Of a stretch of 64,000 nt of DNA, positions 1-10,445 are shown one piece after another; the first letter of the stretch is position 1; each line of letters starts with the position of its first letter. Both the position numbers and the translations under genes were made by a program. Origin of the DNA: Leptospira ainlahdjerensis (GTDB lineage Bacteria > Spirochaetota > Leptospiria > Leptospirales > Leptospiraceae); contig NZ_JAFFPU010000074.1 in assembly GCF_016919175.1 (NCBI RefSeq), positions 1 to 64,000 on the forward strand, given 5' to 3'. Below the pieces are notes generated by a model. That model did no database searches and was not told the DNA's origin. It saw nothing but the letters and a program-made list of their open reading frames with translations.

Positions 1-10
1 ATCGAGTCTT

Positions 11-1381
11 TTATTCGAAATCGATCGAGTCGACCGCATCCACCGGAAACAATAGATTTCCGTCCGATTTTAAAAGAATATAAAAACTATCGTGTTGATA
101 GACAAAACCTTTCACTTTCGAACCGTCCTTGAAATAGATCACTCTTTCAATATCGGGCTGATTCTTATCTTTTAAAATTTGAATCAAGGGGGTATTGTCC
201 AATTTTGCAACCAAAGACTTGAGCTTTTCCACCTCGTGCAAATCGGTTGGCGGAAACCGAACCATCGAATTGAACTTTGCGGTAAGATCTTCTTCTTCGC
301 TCGGAAGGAGATTTTTAATCTTCTTACTTAAATTTTGATCGATCGCAAAAATATGATCGCCATTTATTTTTTGAACGTCCGACGAAAGTGCAAAAACGAA
401 ATCGCCTTCGACTTTCATTCCTTTCGCTTTCGCTTCTTCGATACTTTTTTCCAAAGATCGAATTTTCTTAAGACCGGACTCGGGAATCCCTTTCCATGAT
501 AAAGATTGTCCTCGATTGATTTCGACTTTTTTGCTTTGGAATAAAATCGGGAAATTAAGTTTTAAAAATTCTCTTTCCTCTTCCGTCAGACTGTTTGCGG
601 TTTTTTCAAAGGCAACGGAAGGACCGGTTTCAATTTCAACTTTTCCGTCTAAAACATCCAGATCCAAGTCGGAATAAAATTCTCCAACCTTTCGAGAATA
701 AACAACTTTTGTACCGACCAAAAGCGCCCGCACATCCGGAGAAAGAATCGAAAGCAAACCCTCGGATGAATCCGTTTCACTTTTTACGGAATCAATGAGA
801 ACCGATCCTCGATCCACGGTTACGGAAGAATTTTTCCGATCACCGGTTACCGATACTTCCGAATCCGGAAGCACGCGCACAGCGACACTTTTGGCTCCTT
901 CCATTTGAAATTCACAAATGGAATAGTTTCCGGAAACCAATTTTCGATTTAAAAGATTAGCCCCGGGTTGAGAGGCAATTCCGTCGATCTTACAATCTCC
1001 ATAAGAATTGATAAATGCTTGTTCTAATTTCGTGTTTGAATCGGATCGAAAACCCAACCAGATCGAAATCCCGGAGACAAGAAGAATCGCGGCCGCCAAA
1101 CCGGAAACGATCCATGTCGACGGAAAGATGGAATTCTTAAATTCTAATAGTTTCCCGAATCGATTTTCCCCTGAACCGGAATTTTTCCCGTTTTCCGAAT
1201 CCGAAAGAGTGTAAGAAAGAATCGAGTTTGTTTGGGTCGTAGCTTGATATATAGAACGGGCTTTCTCATTTTTGAATATGAAATTCAGTAATTCTTTCTT
1301 ACCTTCCATATTCAATTCGCCGAAGAGATATTTCCCCAGCAGGTCTTCGAATTGTTCTATGTTATCCACTTTCAACTTCAT
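11..1381 (-). CDS. FecR-domain membrane protein, probable anti-sigma partner
   Basis: 456 residues. The N-terminal ~85 residues are cytoplasmic-looking and helical, one hydrophobic segment lies at about residues 90-110, and the long remainder would sit outside the inner membrane. A FecR-like beta region (about 165-255) carries the family pattern of a charged 'V.DRGSV' stretch followed by a 'GTKVVY' strand. The gene starts 12 nt after the stop of the ECF sigma factor gene, so the two are almost certainly one transcript. By family knowledge FecR-type proteins bind and regulate their partner ECF sigma factor and pass on an envelope signal. No TonB-dependent receptor is adjacent, unlike classical iron-uptake FecIR systems, so the signal is unknown. 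The stop codon is 11 bases into the window, so downstream operon members cannot be seen. Confidence 0.72.
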   Translation of the reverse strand: MKLKVDNIEQFEDLLGKYLFGELNMEGKKELLNFIFKNEKARSIYQATTQTNSILSYTLSDSENGKNSGSGENRFGKLLEFKNSIFPSTWIVSGLAAAILLVSGISIWLGFRSDSNTKLEQAFINSYGDCKIDGIASQPGANLLNRKLVSGNYSICEFQMEGAKSVAVRVLPDSEVSVTGDRKNSSVTVDRGSVLIDSVKSETDSSEGLLSILSPDVRALLVGTKVVYSRKVGEFYSDLDLDVLDGKVEIETGPSVAFEKTANSLTEEEREFLKLNFPILFQSKKVEINRGQSLSWKGIPESGLKKIRSLEKSIEEAKAKGMKVEGDFVFALSSDVQKINGDHIFAIDQNLSKKIKNLLPSEEEDLTAKFNSMVRFPPTDLHEVEKLKSLVAKLDNTPLIQILKDKNQPDIERVIYFKDGSKVKGFVYQHDSFYILLKSDGNLLFPVDAVDSIDFE

Positions 1382-1393
1382 AGAGCCTAGGGT

Positions 1394-1918
1394 TTAGAAT
1401 TGTAATCCTTGTTTATCCATTTTCTCTCTTAGTAAAGAGACGGCAGAAATCAATCTTCTACTGACTGTTCGTTCTGAAATCCCAAGGGCAAGCGCCGTTT
1501 CTTTCAGAGTTTTTCTTTCTAGTTCCTTAAAGAGTATTATACTCTTTTCGGGTTCGGGAAGACTCTCAATTGAATCTTTTATTGCCTTTTCTAAAAAAGC
1601 TTTCTCTAAATTTTCAGGGATTTCCGGGTTTACTTCGATATCTATGACCAGGTCACCGATACTAAGATTCCCAAATTCCTTTTTCTGCTTATTATAATGT
1701 TTGAAGTAGAGGTTTTTTGCAATGGAACAAACCCATGTGCTGAAAGACGCGATGTTTGGGTCGAACTTTGCAAAAAAAGTGAAGGCTTTTAGAAAGGCTT
1801 CCTGTGTTAGATCTTCGGAAACTTCCGGGTCGCCGGAGATTTTGAGAAGAAAGTGGTAAACGGTCCTGTGGTTTTCTTCGTAGAGTGTTGAAAAATCTGT
1901 AGAATCGGAATGGACCAT
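1394..1918 (-). CDS. ECF-family RNA polymerase sigma factor
   Basis: 174 residues, the usual ECF length. Region 2 is visible at about residues 10-75 (the 'SEDLTQEAFLKAF' core and 'FSTWVCSIAKN' segment) and region 4 at about 115-165 ('LPEPEKSIILFKELE', then a helix-turn-helix 'ALGISERTVSRRL'). It directs RNA polymerase to a small regulon. It precedes the FecR-type membrane protein by 12 nt, the normal sigma/anti-sigma arrangement, and is divergent from a small lipoprotein gene that could be a target (inference). The start ATG lies just after the AT-rich stretch at 1919-1930. A shorter open frame that overlaps it out of frame is not supported. Confidence 0.9.
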   Translation of the reverse strand: MVHSDSTDFSTLYEENHRTVYHFLLKISGDPEVSEDLTQEAFLKAFTFFAKFDPNIASFSTWVCSIAKNLYFKHYNKQKKEFGNLSIGDLVIDIEVNPEIPENLEKAFLEKAIKDSIESLPEPEKSIILFKELERKTLKETALALGISERTVSRRLISAVSLLREKMDKQGLQF

Positions 1919-2031
1919 TTATAAAATGCAATGAAACCGGGGTTTTTTGCAGTTTTTCAAAGAAATTCTGATCCTAAAAGCACAAAAAAGAAATTAAATC
2001 GCTCCTCTGTTGATCGGAGTTGCTAAAAACT

Positions 2032-2373
2032 ATGTCACAAAAGTCCGTAAATAAACCAACTACGCCGAGAACAAATCTTTGGAATCGATTGTTTCGTCCT
2101 CTCCAGTGGCTTTTTTTTATCTCTTTTCTTTTTCATTGTGCCTCCCAGGATTTTGAACCAAAAAGTTCGAGTTGTGCCGGGAAAGATAAAAAGAGAAATG
2201 AATGCTACGAACGATTGCTTTCGTACTGCATCTTCAACACGATGAGCACCGACAAACCGTTAACCAATTTTTGCGCTGGGAATCAAGGGCTCGTTTTTCT
2301 ACTTTCTTGCGACGCGTTGTTCCCGGAATGCCCGTCGAAGTCTTCCTCTTCTTCCAGCAGTTCTTCCCAGTAA
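2032..2373 (+). CDS. small Cys-rich putative lipoprotein with C-terminal Ser tract
   Basis: 113 residues from the ATG at 2032. A TTG 12 nt upstream also opens the frame, but the GGAG at 2016-2019 is well placed only for the ATG. A hydrophobic segment (about residues 26-35) ends at Cys36 in the context 'FLFHC-AS', a relaxed spirochaete lipobox. The mature part has six further cysteines, enough for three disulfides, and ends in nine serines followed by Gln. No known family was recognised. It is divergent from the ECF sigma factor, with about 110 bp between the two starts. Its role is unknown; location on the outer face of a membrane is inferred from the lipobox. Confidence 0.55.
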   Translation: MSQKSVNKPTTPRTNLWNRLFRPLQWLFFISFLFHCASQDFEPKSSSCAGKDKKRNECYERLLSYCIFNTMSTDKPLTNFCAGNQGLVFLLSCDALFPECPSKSSSSSSSSSQ

Positions 2374-2437
2374 TTTTTTAGATTCCTCGAAAACTTGAGC
2401 TCCGCAAAAAATCCAGATGAAAAGGAAAATCGGAATC

Positions 2438-2466
2438 TTGAAAATGCAGTATACAAAAGTTATTGA
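2438..2466 (+). promoter_or_regulatory. candidate sigma-70 promoter for the DUF433 gene
   Basis: TTGAAA at 2438-2443, a 17-bp spacer, and TATTGA at 2461-2466, about 62 nt upstream of the ATG at 2529. Both hexamers are moderate matches to the consensus, so this is only a candidate. Confidence 0.3.
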
Positions 2467-2528
2467 ATGGAATGAATTTCGAAAAAAACTTTTCCGCTAC
2501 AAATTTCAGCGATCCCCGCTGTTATTGA

Positions 2529-2783
2529 ATGTATATGAGTAACGACGAGTTTACTTCGATTGAAATGATTCCCGGATATTTGGGTGGAAAACCCTTTATC
2601 AAGGGAACCGGCGTTCGCGTTTTAGAAATACTAGATTTGCTTTTATCGGGAATGTCTAGAAAAGGAATTCTTCGCGAATATCCCGGAATCTCCAATGATG
2701 ATATCGATGCTTCCGTTGCGTATTTGGAAGCGAAGTTGGAAATCGCCAGACAAAATGAATACCTAAAACAAAAAGTAAGTTGA
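2529..2783 (+). CDS. DUF433 family protein
   Basis: 84 residues covering a whole DUF433 domain: an N-terminal 'GKPFIKGTGVRVLEILDLLLSG' type segment followed by a helix-turn-helix-like region ('EYPGISNDDIDASVAYLEAK'). In other bacteria DUF433 proteins often act as the antitoxin partner of a PIN-like (DUF5615) toxin encoded immediately downstream. Here the next gene is nuoI on the opposite strand and no toxin gene is present, so this copy is an orphan. ATG 2529 is used; a second ATG at 2535 is equally possible. The function is not established. Confidence 0.7.
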   Translation: MYMSNDEFTSIEMIPGYLGGKPFIKGTGVRVLEILDLLLSGMSRKGILREYPGISNDDIDASVAYLEAKLEIARQNEYLKQKVS

Positions 2784-2832
2784 GAATTTAGAATCCCCCA
2801 CAAGAATCCCGCGTACGACTGAACTCTGGATT

Positions 2833-2865
2833 CGGAGAAAGAACTTTTTTTAAATTCTTTCTCCG
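2833..2865 (-). other. perfect 11-bp stem-loop at the 3' end of nuoI
   Basis: CGGAGAAAGAA at 2833-2843 pairs perfectly with TTCTTTCTCCG at 2855-2865 around an 11-nt loop. One arm encodes the last residues of NuoI (its stop codon is at 2850-2852). No T-run follows on the minus strand, so it is more likely a 3'-end or mRNA-stability structure than a standard intrinsic terminator. Confidence 0.45.
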
Positions 2866-3363
2866 AGGATAGGCCCGCCTACTTTTTGCATCATTCTTTC
2901 CTTTGTGAGTATCAGATCTTCGCGGTTATCAGTTGCCATCTCTCCAGGACCATCCAAATAGATAGCTCCCTTCGGACAAGCCTCCTCACACAAACCGCAA
3001 AAAATACAACGTAACAGATTGATTTCAAATTTTTTGGCGAACTTATCTTCGGGATGAAGGTGTTGAATTTCCGGAGTGACCTCCGCGGCCTCGATATAAA
3101 TCGCATCCGCAGGGCATATCCACATACAACAAAAACAACTCGTACATCTTTCTCTGCCTTGTTCGTCGCGTTTCATCGTATGCATTCCGCGAAAACGTGT
3201 AGAGTATTTTCGTTTTTTTTCAGGAAATTCTATCGTTACGGCGCCTCTTAAAATCGCCGCTTTTATAAAGTGTTTGAGGGTGATCCATAGTCCCTTTCCA
3301 ATAGAATAAAAATAGAATTTCTCATACCAAGTGAGTTTATGCCGACTCGCAACTCGGATTACA

Positions 3364-3377
<14 letters not shown>
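2850..3377 (-). CDS. nuoI: NADH-quinone oxidoreductase subunit I (2x[4Fe-4S])
   Basis: 175 residues with the two ferredoxin-type cluster motifs of NuoI: Cys78, 81, 84 and 88 (C-x2-C-x2-C-x3-CP) and Cys124, 127, 130 and 134. These hold clusters N6a and N6b, which pass electrons through the peripheral arm of complex I toward the quinone. The N-terminal amphipathic helix and the 'RFRG.H' segment before the first motif are typical. The start overlaps the end of the upstream nuoG-type gene by 14 nt, so translation is probably coupled. The other nuo genes are not in the window, so this is a detached nuoG-nuoI pair. Confidence 0.92.
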
Positions 3378-4841
<1,464 letters not shown>

Positions 4842-4986
4842 TGAACCCGGGTATTGGGAAACAATTCTATAGAAACGTACCGTTCTCATTCTGGCAACCC
4901 GTTTCTAAAAGTTCCCTGCATCGCTCCTCCGCTTTCCATTTCCTTGAAAAGTTCGGAAACCTTTGCTTCCATTTTGAGACTGATTC

Positions 4987-6129
4987 TTAAAGTTCTAAGT
5001 CTTTGTAATAATCCGGAACGTTTGCCCATTTTTGAAACCAAAGCGGATTGATCGCTCTTTGGTAGAGATAGGCGTCTACAAGAACCAAGTTTACGACAGC
5101 CTCGATGATTGGAACGGCCCTAGGCAGCACACAAGGATCGTGGCGACCCTTGGCTTCTAAAGTGGTTTCTTCGCCCTTTAAATTTACCGTATTCTGCTTT
5201 TTAAAAATTGTAGAAGTAGGTTTGAACGCCGCCCGAATTACGAGTTCTTCACCGTTGGAAATTCCGCCTTGTAGTCCGCCGGAGTTGTTGGTTTTAGTTC
5301 GAACGCGTCCGGTTCCCTCTTCGACATAAAACTCATCGTTATGCGTGCTTCCCGTAAGAAGTGTTCCCGAAAATCCGGAGCCCACTTCAAATCCTTTGCA
5401 AGCGGGAATCGAAAGAATCGCTTTTGCAAGATCTCCATCCAGTTTATCATAAACCGGATCGCCCAAACCGGGTGGAAGATTGTAGGAAACACATTTGATC
5501 GTTCCTCCGACGCTGTCTCCTGCTTCTTTCATTTTAAGAATCAAGTCTCGCATTGCATCAGCGCTGGACGTTTCAGGACAACGAACTTCGTTTTGATCCA
5601 CATCGTCTCGGGACTTCGGATAATTCTCACCGATCTTAGATTGAACCGGTCCGATCGAATCGACCCAAGCTACGGTCTCGATTCCTAAATCGTCCTTGAG
5701 AATCATTCTTGCAATCGCGGCGGCCGCAACTCTTCCGATCGTTTCTCTGACGGAAGAACGACCTCCACCGACGTGAGCGCGGAAACCGTATTTTACTTGG
5801 TATGTATAATCTGCGTGAGATGGTCGAAATGTGGTTCTTAAATTTTCGTAATCTTTCGAAATCGTATTTTGATTGTTAACGATCAACGCAATCGGGGCTC
5901 CGATCGTTTTCCCTTCGAAAACGCCCGATACGACGCGAACCGTATCGGCTTCGTCCCGAGGCGTTGTCAAATTGCTCTGACCCGGTCTTCTTCGGTTTAA
6001 ATCTTTTTGAATCTCTTCTAAACGAATTGGAATTCCCGCCGGAACTCCTTCCACGACAACGCCCACGGACTCGCCGTGGGATTCTCCAAACGTACTGACT
6101 TTAAAAATTTTTCCCCAACTTGAAGGCAT
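4987..6129 (-). CDS. aroC: chorismate synthase
   Basis: 380 residues, full length for AroC. It makes chorismate from 5-enolpyruvylshikimate-3-phosphate with reduced FMN, the last step of the shikimate pathway. Family signatures visible are the N-terminal 'FGESHG', the 'RRRPGQS' segment near residue 47, the 'RPSHADYTY' region and the 'GGGRSS.RET' segment. The start '[19 protein letters not shown]' fits the family. It lies 65 bp after the stop of the degenerate HD-GYP gene and upstream of nuoG. The chorismate product also feeds the PabBC fusion encoded at 55.8 kb in this window. Confidence 0.96.
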   Translation of the reverse strand: MPSSWGKIFKVSTFGESHGESVGVVVEGVPAGIPIRLEEIQKDLNRRRPGQSNLTTPRDEADTVRVVSGVFEGKTIGAPIALIVNNQNTISKDYENLRTTFRPSHADYTYQVKYGFRAHVGGGRSSVRETIGRVAAAAIARMILKDDLGIETVAWVDSIGPVQSKIGENYPKSRDDVDQNEVRCPETSSADAMRDLILKMKEAGDSVGGTIKCVSYNLPPGLGDPVYDKLDGDLAKAILSIPACKGFEVGSGFSGTLLTGSTHNDEFYVEEGTGRVRTKTNNSGGLQGGISNGEELVIRAAFKPTSTIFKKQNTVNLKGEETTLEAKGRHDPCVLPRAVPIIEAVVNLVLVDAYLYQRAINPLWFQKWANVPDYYKDLEL

Positions 6130-6194
6130 AATACCAAGAAAACAAGGTAAAGCTCAGGGATAAAGCGCGTTTCTGGGAGAATCCTTTGGTTTTG

Positions 6195-7676
6195 TCAGGC
6201 GACGGAACGAGGAGCGCTTCCTCTGAAATTCTGATCCACCTTTTCAAAAAGACTCGGCTCTAATTCAGGATCGATAATGTAGATGACCCTTCTCGGATCC
6301 ATGCTGTTGTTCAAATTAAAAACGGCCTTTCGTTTATCTTCACGGAAAGAATGCGGATCGTATCCTTCAATCTTGATCTTACCTTTGTTCGTGATCAACG
6401 GTCGAATCGTTCCGATTCTTTCCAAGAGCGGTCTTGTTTGATGTCTGTAAATTTCTTTGATAACGCAGGTTTCGAAATGCACTTTTCTCTGGGAATCCAT
6501 AGAAACTACGATGATATAATCCCCCGGATTTAGAACGCTTTGATTTTCACAAAGACTCAACGCCATTAAATCGAAAAAGTCCCGAACTATCTTTTCGTTA
6601 TAAGAAAAGAAACTATTGTTCAAAATCAACTTCATCGATGTAAGCGCGTTAAACGCGGGACGCCAATCCTGTTCGGAGCTAAGAGATGCGAATTCTCCGG
6701 CGATGGAAATGATTCCTGGGTCTTCGTCAGTATAAGTACTGTTCAACAAGTGATGAATCTGTCTCTGAATATCTTCGATGAGAGTGTGTTTGGTTTTATC
6801 GTCTTTGTATTTCTGAAGATATTCCGTCAATTTTCGAATCAACATATTCGTGGAAGGATAATTGTTGTTCAAACCTTCTCCGCGAAAAGTTCTATGGCTG
6901 TTGAGGACCGCCGATTTAACTTCTGAATCAATTCCGGTAAGATTTCCGATCATAAGATAACTGATAATCGGATGATTTTTAATATATTCGAATTCTTCCG
7001 GTCTGAGATTTGAATGATTCGGCAGTTTCATCCTGGACTTTCCGATATCGACCATATAGGAAGCAAGCATAACGTTCAGTTGTTTCGCTTTCTGAAGATC
7101 ATTCTCCGCTTTATTCAAAGCTTTCATTCCACGAAGTTTCATCGCCATAGAAATCACGGTTCTCTTGGTCATAATTTCTGAATCCGTTTTAACCCCGGCC
7201 TGTCTCATAACTTCGATGACGTTTACGAGACCGAGTTCCATATCGGAACTGGACTTAAAGTCCACGAGGATATCATCGATTCCTTTTTGAACTTTTCGGA
7301 TATGATTGTTATTGAGAGGGAAATGTTTGAGTTCTTCCAAGAGGTCCGAAGCCTCTCTCGCGAGCGCAATCGTAAGGTCGGTATTGACCAGTTTCGTAAA
7401 TGAAACTTCGCGACCATGAATTGAATCCGGTTTTTTATTCTTAACTATTTTATCTTTTTCTGATATAAGAAAAAAGATACCTTGGCTTTCGAATTTTTGA
7501 AGTCGTGTTATGTCCTCTTCGGAAGCGTCCGACTTTTTGTGAATTAGAATTTGACCATTCTTATTATAAAAATCTACGGGAATTTCGTTCTGGCTTACAA
7601 AACTCTTAATTACTTCCGAAGTGAATTCAAATTTTTCTAGGAGTTCTTTGTTTACAGAATGTGAGTTAACGCTCAT
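6195..7676 (-). CDS. degenerate HD-GYP-type signalling protein, paralogue A
   Basis: 493 residues. The central part (about 165-280) aligns by eye with HD-GYP phosphodiesterase domains, but key residues have changed: the HD pair is Val209-Asp210 in 'SYMVDIGK', the 'NHP' motif is kept at 234-236, the HH pair is Ser260-His261, and the GYP tripeptide is Asn-Tyr-Pro (272-274). Loss of metal ligands suggests a c-di-GMP receptor or scaffold rather than an active phosphodiesterase (inference). The N-terminal ~75 residues ('[17 protein letters not shown]') and the C-terminal ~150 residues ('[11 protein letters not shown]') are shared with the next gene, its tandem paralogue. A purine-rich AAGAAGAG Shine-Dalgarno precedes the ATG. 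Confidence 0.7.
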   Translation of the reverse strand: MSVNSHSVNKELLEKFEFTSEVIKSFVSQNEIPVDFYNKNGQILIHKKSDASEEDITRLQKFESQGIFFLISEKDKIVKNKKPDSIHGREVSFTKLVNTDLTIALAREASDLLEELKHFPLNNNHIRKVQKGIDDILVDFKSSSDMELGLVNVIEVMRQAGVKTDSEIMTKRTVISMAMKLRGMKALNKAENDLQKAKQLNVMLASYMVDIGKSRMKLPNHSNLRPEEFEYIKNHPIISYLMIGNLTGIDSEVKSAVLNSHRTFRGEGLNNNYPSTNMLIRKLTEYLQKYKDDKTKHTLIEDIQRQIHHLLNSTYTDEDPGIISIAGEFASLSSEQDWRPAFNALTSMKLILNNSFFSYNEKIVRDFFDLMALSLCENQSVLNPGDYIIVVSMDSQRKVHFETCVIKEIYRHQTRPLLERIGTIRPLITNKGKIKIEGYDPHSFREDKRKAVFNLNNSMDPRRVIYIIDPELEPSLFEKVDQNFRGSAPRSVA

Positions 7677-8018
7677 ATTACAACTCTTCTTTTAAATTGC
7701 CCGTAGGCGTCGATTTGGGAGAGAATCGCGTACCTTAGAAGGTAAAGGCAACCCTTTCTTAACGATTGGAATATATGACTGGAAAAAAATTATTTATGAC
7801 ACTTGAAATAAGGTTTTAATTTCGATTCTGGGGGGAAAAGTTCGCTTTGGAAAAACTCCTTTCCAGTTGTTTCGATTCCGAGGCGAATGTTTATTCTTTA
7901 AGCAAATTGGAGACACGGTGTCGCATAACGATCTTTCTGAAGTATCGGAATAGGATAAAAGATATCGATACCCCGAAAAGTCGCAACGGTTCTGGTTCAA
8001 AAGACCGAACTCGTGTAC
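7677..8018. other. 342-bp intergenic region between the paralogues
   Basis: No convincing gene. Short open frames on both strands lack ribosome binding sites and family resemblance. The region should hold the promoter of paralogue A (reading leftwards). No clear terminator was found for paralogue B. A G6 run is present at 7832-7837. Confidence 0.5.
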
Positions 8019-9488
8019 TTAAGCGCCCTCCTTCGGAATTTCTCCGGTTTGTTTGACCAATTCTTCATAAAGACGTCCGTCCATTTCCGCGTCGAGAACG
8101 TAGATGATTCTTCTCGGATCCTGATTTTTTTCTAAATTATAGATGGCCTTTCTTCGATCCGGTTTGAACGAATTCAGATCAAAACCCGAAATTCTCAGTT
8201 TTCCCATATTGCTGAAGTTCGGACGGATCGTTCCGATTCTTTCGAGCATCGGACGAATCAGAGTTCGATACATTTCGCGAATAATACAAACTTCAAAAAA
8301 GACCTTTTGATTGGAATCCTGAGTTACAACGATTACAAAGTCGCCTTCTCGGATAAAAGGTTGGTTATTACAAAGCGACAACCCAATATGATCGTAAAAG
8401 TCTCGGAGAGTTTTTTCATTATATGCAAAAAAACTGTTATTCAAAATCAATTTCATCGCAACCAAAGGTTCGTAAGCGTCTCTCCATTCCTGCTTCGTGG
8501 TGAGAGAGGCAAATTCACCCGCAATCGAGATCACGCCGATATCGTCCATAGGAAGATTGTTTGTAAGAATGTTTCGAATTTGTTTCTGAATATCCGCGAC
8601 TAAAACGGTCCGTTTCGGATCGTCTTTGTATTTTTCTTTGTAGAGATTCAGTTTTTGAACGAGCATCTTCGGCTGAGGATAGTTGTTATTCATACCCTCT
8701 CCCTTGTGAGGGCGATGATGATTGAGAACCAAAGTTTTAATATTGTCGTCAAGATCGGGAAGATTCGCGACCATAAGATAACTGATGATCGGATGATTTT
8801 TGATATATTCAAATTCTTCCGTTTTCAGATCTTTTTGTACGGGAATTTTCATTTGTGTATAACCGACATCCGCCAAATAGGAAGACATCATCAAATTCAT
8901 CTGATCGAGTTTTTTTTGTTCCATGTCGACTTTAGTAAAAGCCTTTCCCGCTCTGACTTTCATCGCCATTGAAATAACCGTTCTTTTGGTCAACATCTCC
9001 GAGTCCATCGGAACACCCGCCGAACTCATCACTTCGATGATATTCACCAAACCGTTCTCCATATCTGGAGTGGATCGGAAATCTTCTAAGATTCCGTCGA
9101 TCGATTTAGAAAGTTGTCGAACTTGACCGCCGTTTAACGGGAATTTCTTAAGCTCCGATAAAAAACCGGCCGCGTTTTTCGCAAGGTCTACGGTCAGCTC
9201 TGAGTTTACGAGTTTGGAAAAACTTACCTCGCGACCGTTGACACTATTCGGACCGGAAGCCTGTTTACCGCCGGAGATTTTTTCGAATTCGGATTTGAGA
9301 AAATAAATCCCCTGACTTTCAAACTTGAGAAGTTTCGTTATATCATCGCCGTTTGCATTTTCTTTTTTATGAATTAGGATTTGACCGTTCCTGTTATAAA
9401 AGTCCACAGGAATGACGCTGTTTATCTTAAAATGCTGGATGATTTCTTCAGTGAAATCGAACTTCTGTAAATCTTTTTGTGCGTCCAT
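8019..9488 (-). CDS. degenerate HD-GYP-type signalling protein, paralogue B
   Basis: 489 residues, collinear with paralogue A over the whole length. In the HD-GYP-like core the HD pair is Ala206-Asp207 ('YLADVGY', so the following Lys is also lost), 'NHP' is kept at 231-233, the HH pair is intact at 257-258, and GYP is Asn-Tyr-Pro at 269-271. Paralogue B therefore keeps more of the metal site than paralogue A, but still lacks the first His. The N-terminal domain begins with the same '[17 protein letters not shown]' type segment. A cytoplasmic location is inferred from the absence of any hydrophobic segment. The two genes look like an old duplication that has diverged. Confidence 0.7.
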   Translation of the reverse strand: MDAQKDLQKFDFTEEIIQHFKINSVIPVDFYNRNGQILIHKKENANGDDITKLLKFESQGIYFLKSEFEKISGGKQASGPNSVNGREVSFSKLVNSELTVDLAKNAAGFLSELKKFPLNGGQVRQLSKSIDGILEDFRSTPDMENGLVNIIEVMSSAGVPMDSEMLTKRTVISMAMKVRAGKAFTKVDMEQKKLDQMNLMMSSYLADVGYTQMKIPVQKDLKTEEFEYIKNHPIISYLMVANLPDLDDNIKTLVLNHHRPHKGEGMNNNYPQPKMLVQKLNLYKEKYKDDPKRTVLVADIQKQIRNILTNNLPMDDIGVISIAGEFASLTTKQEWRDAYEPLVAMKLILNNSFFAYNEKTLRDFYDHIGLSLCNNQPFIREGDFVIVVTQDSNQKVFFEVCIIREMYRTLIRPMLERIGTIRPNFSNMGKLRISGFDLNSFKPDRRKAIYNLEKNQDPRRIIYVLDAEMDGRLYEELVKQTGEIPKEGA

Positions 9489-9647
9489 GCAAATCGTTGT
9501 AAAATTGAAATTTATTTAAGAAGTGATTAAGGTTACATAACGTGGAAAAATTCGCTTGGAGAAACTTCGTCCTGAATCCATGAAAAGGCAGGAATGCACC
9601 GTTTGCACCGAATATTTTCTTAACTGACGAAAAAAATATTTTCCGGA

Positions 9648-10286
9648 TTACTTCCAGGAAGAATTCAAACTGATTTCGAGAATATTTCTGCTCACTCTTT
9701 CTTCCAGGGAAGAACCCGCAAAACCAGTCCCTTTGGAATCGGACAAAACAAAAGTATCTTGAGCTCGATTTCCGGTCCGATCCGTTCTGATTGTCGCGGA
9801 ATGAATGTTAATTCCGTTTTCTTTTAGAACGCCGGTAACAAAATAAAGAAGTCCTTTGCGATCGGGTGCTTCCAGATAGAGTTTTGTTCTATTACCGCCT
9901 TCGATATCTTCAAAGTCGAGTTTAGAATCGTTGCTAAGATGGTGCGTATTTCTGAGATCGATTTCGCTGGAATGGTGAATGATTTCTTCCAAAGCCGAAT
10001 CTTCCGTAAATACCGAGGACATAAGAATTCCCAGTTTGGACGCTTTGATTTTAGAATCCGTTTCTTCAGACTTTAAGGTAAAAACGTCGTAACTGAACAG
10101 CTGTCCTTTTTCTTCGATCGTTTGAATATCGCCGGAGACAATTTCCCAACCCATAAAGAACATCGCTTTCACCATCTTATGAAGAGTACCCGGAGCCGTT
10201 TCGGACGTTTTGAGGGTCACAGTATAAAGTCCGTTTTCCTCTTTGTAGTGAAAGTTAATCATCTCATTGAGCCTACTTACTAGCAT
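9648..10286 (-). CDS. tandem ACT-domain protein (GlnD C-terminus-like)
   Basis: 212 residues with two ACT-type domains. The first is at about residues 10-85; the second is at about 130-205, with the pattern '[25 protein letters not shown]' followed by '[14 protein letters not shown]'. The second matches the C-terminal ACT pair of GlnD-type uridylyltransferases and related amino-acid sensors. There is no nucleotidyltransferase domain, so it is likely a stand-alone ligand sensor (inference). A second in-frame ATG at 10262 is a good alternative start. Upstream lies the divergent ABC transporter, about 160 bp away. Confidence 0.75.
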   Translation of the reverse strand: MLVSRLNEMINFHYKEENGLYTVTLKTSETAPGTLHKMVKAMFFMGWEIVSGDIQTIEEKGQLFSYDVFTLKSEETDSKIKASKLGILMSSVFTEDSALEEIIHHSSEIDLRNTHHLSNDSKLDFEDIEGGNRTKLYLEAPDRKGLLYFVTGVLKENGINIHSATIRTDRTGNRAQDTFVLSDSKGTGFAGSSLEERVSRNILEISLNSSWK

Positions 10287-10445
10287 AATAGGCGGTTTCT
10301 AAAAAAACGAGTCTTTTCCGGGTGGATTCTGTCTCTTAGCAGGTGAAAAATTCTTGCCTCGGACTTTCCCGGAAAAACAGTCAAAGTAGAGTGGAAATGG
10401 AAGATATTTGCCGAAAATAAAAGGACTGCATTTTCCAAAAACGGT

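Noticed and set aside
2529..2783. DUF433 gene as half of a toxin-antitoxin module
   Set aside because: No PIN-like partner gene is next to it on either side, so only the orphan protein is reported.
4890..4973. 28-codon open frame just downstream of aroC
   Set aside because: No Shine-Dalgarno, no family match, and only a small space between aroC and nuoG.
7794..8056. Open frames of about 68 codons on both strands in the spacer between the HD-GYP-like paralogues
   Set aside because: Overlap each other, no ribosome binding site, no recognisable domain, and composition like random sequence.
9612..9645. AT-only inverted repeat that could be a terminator after the ACT gene
   Set aside because: Arms are all A/T and there is no GC stem or T-run in the right place.
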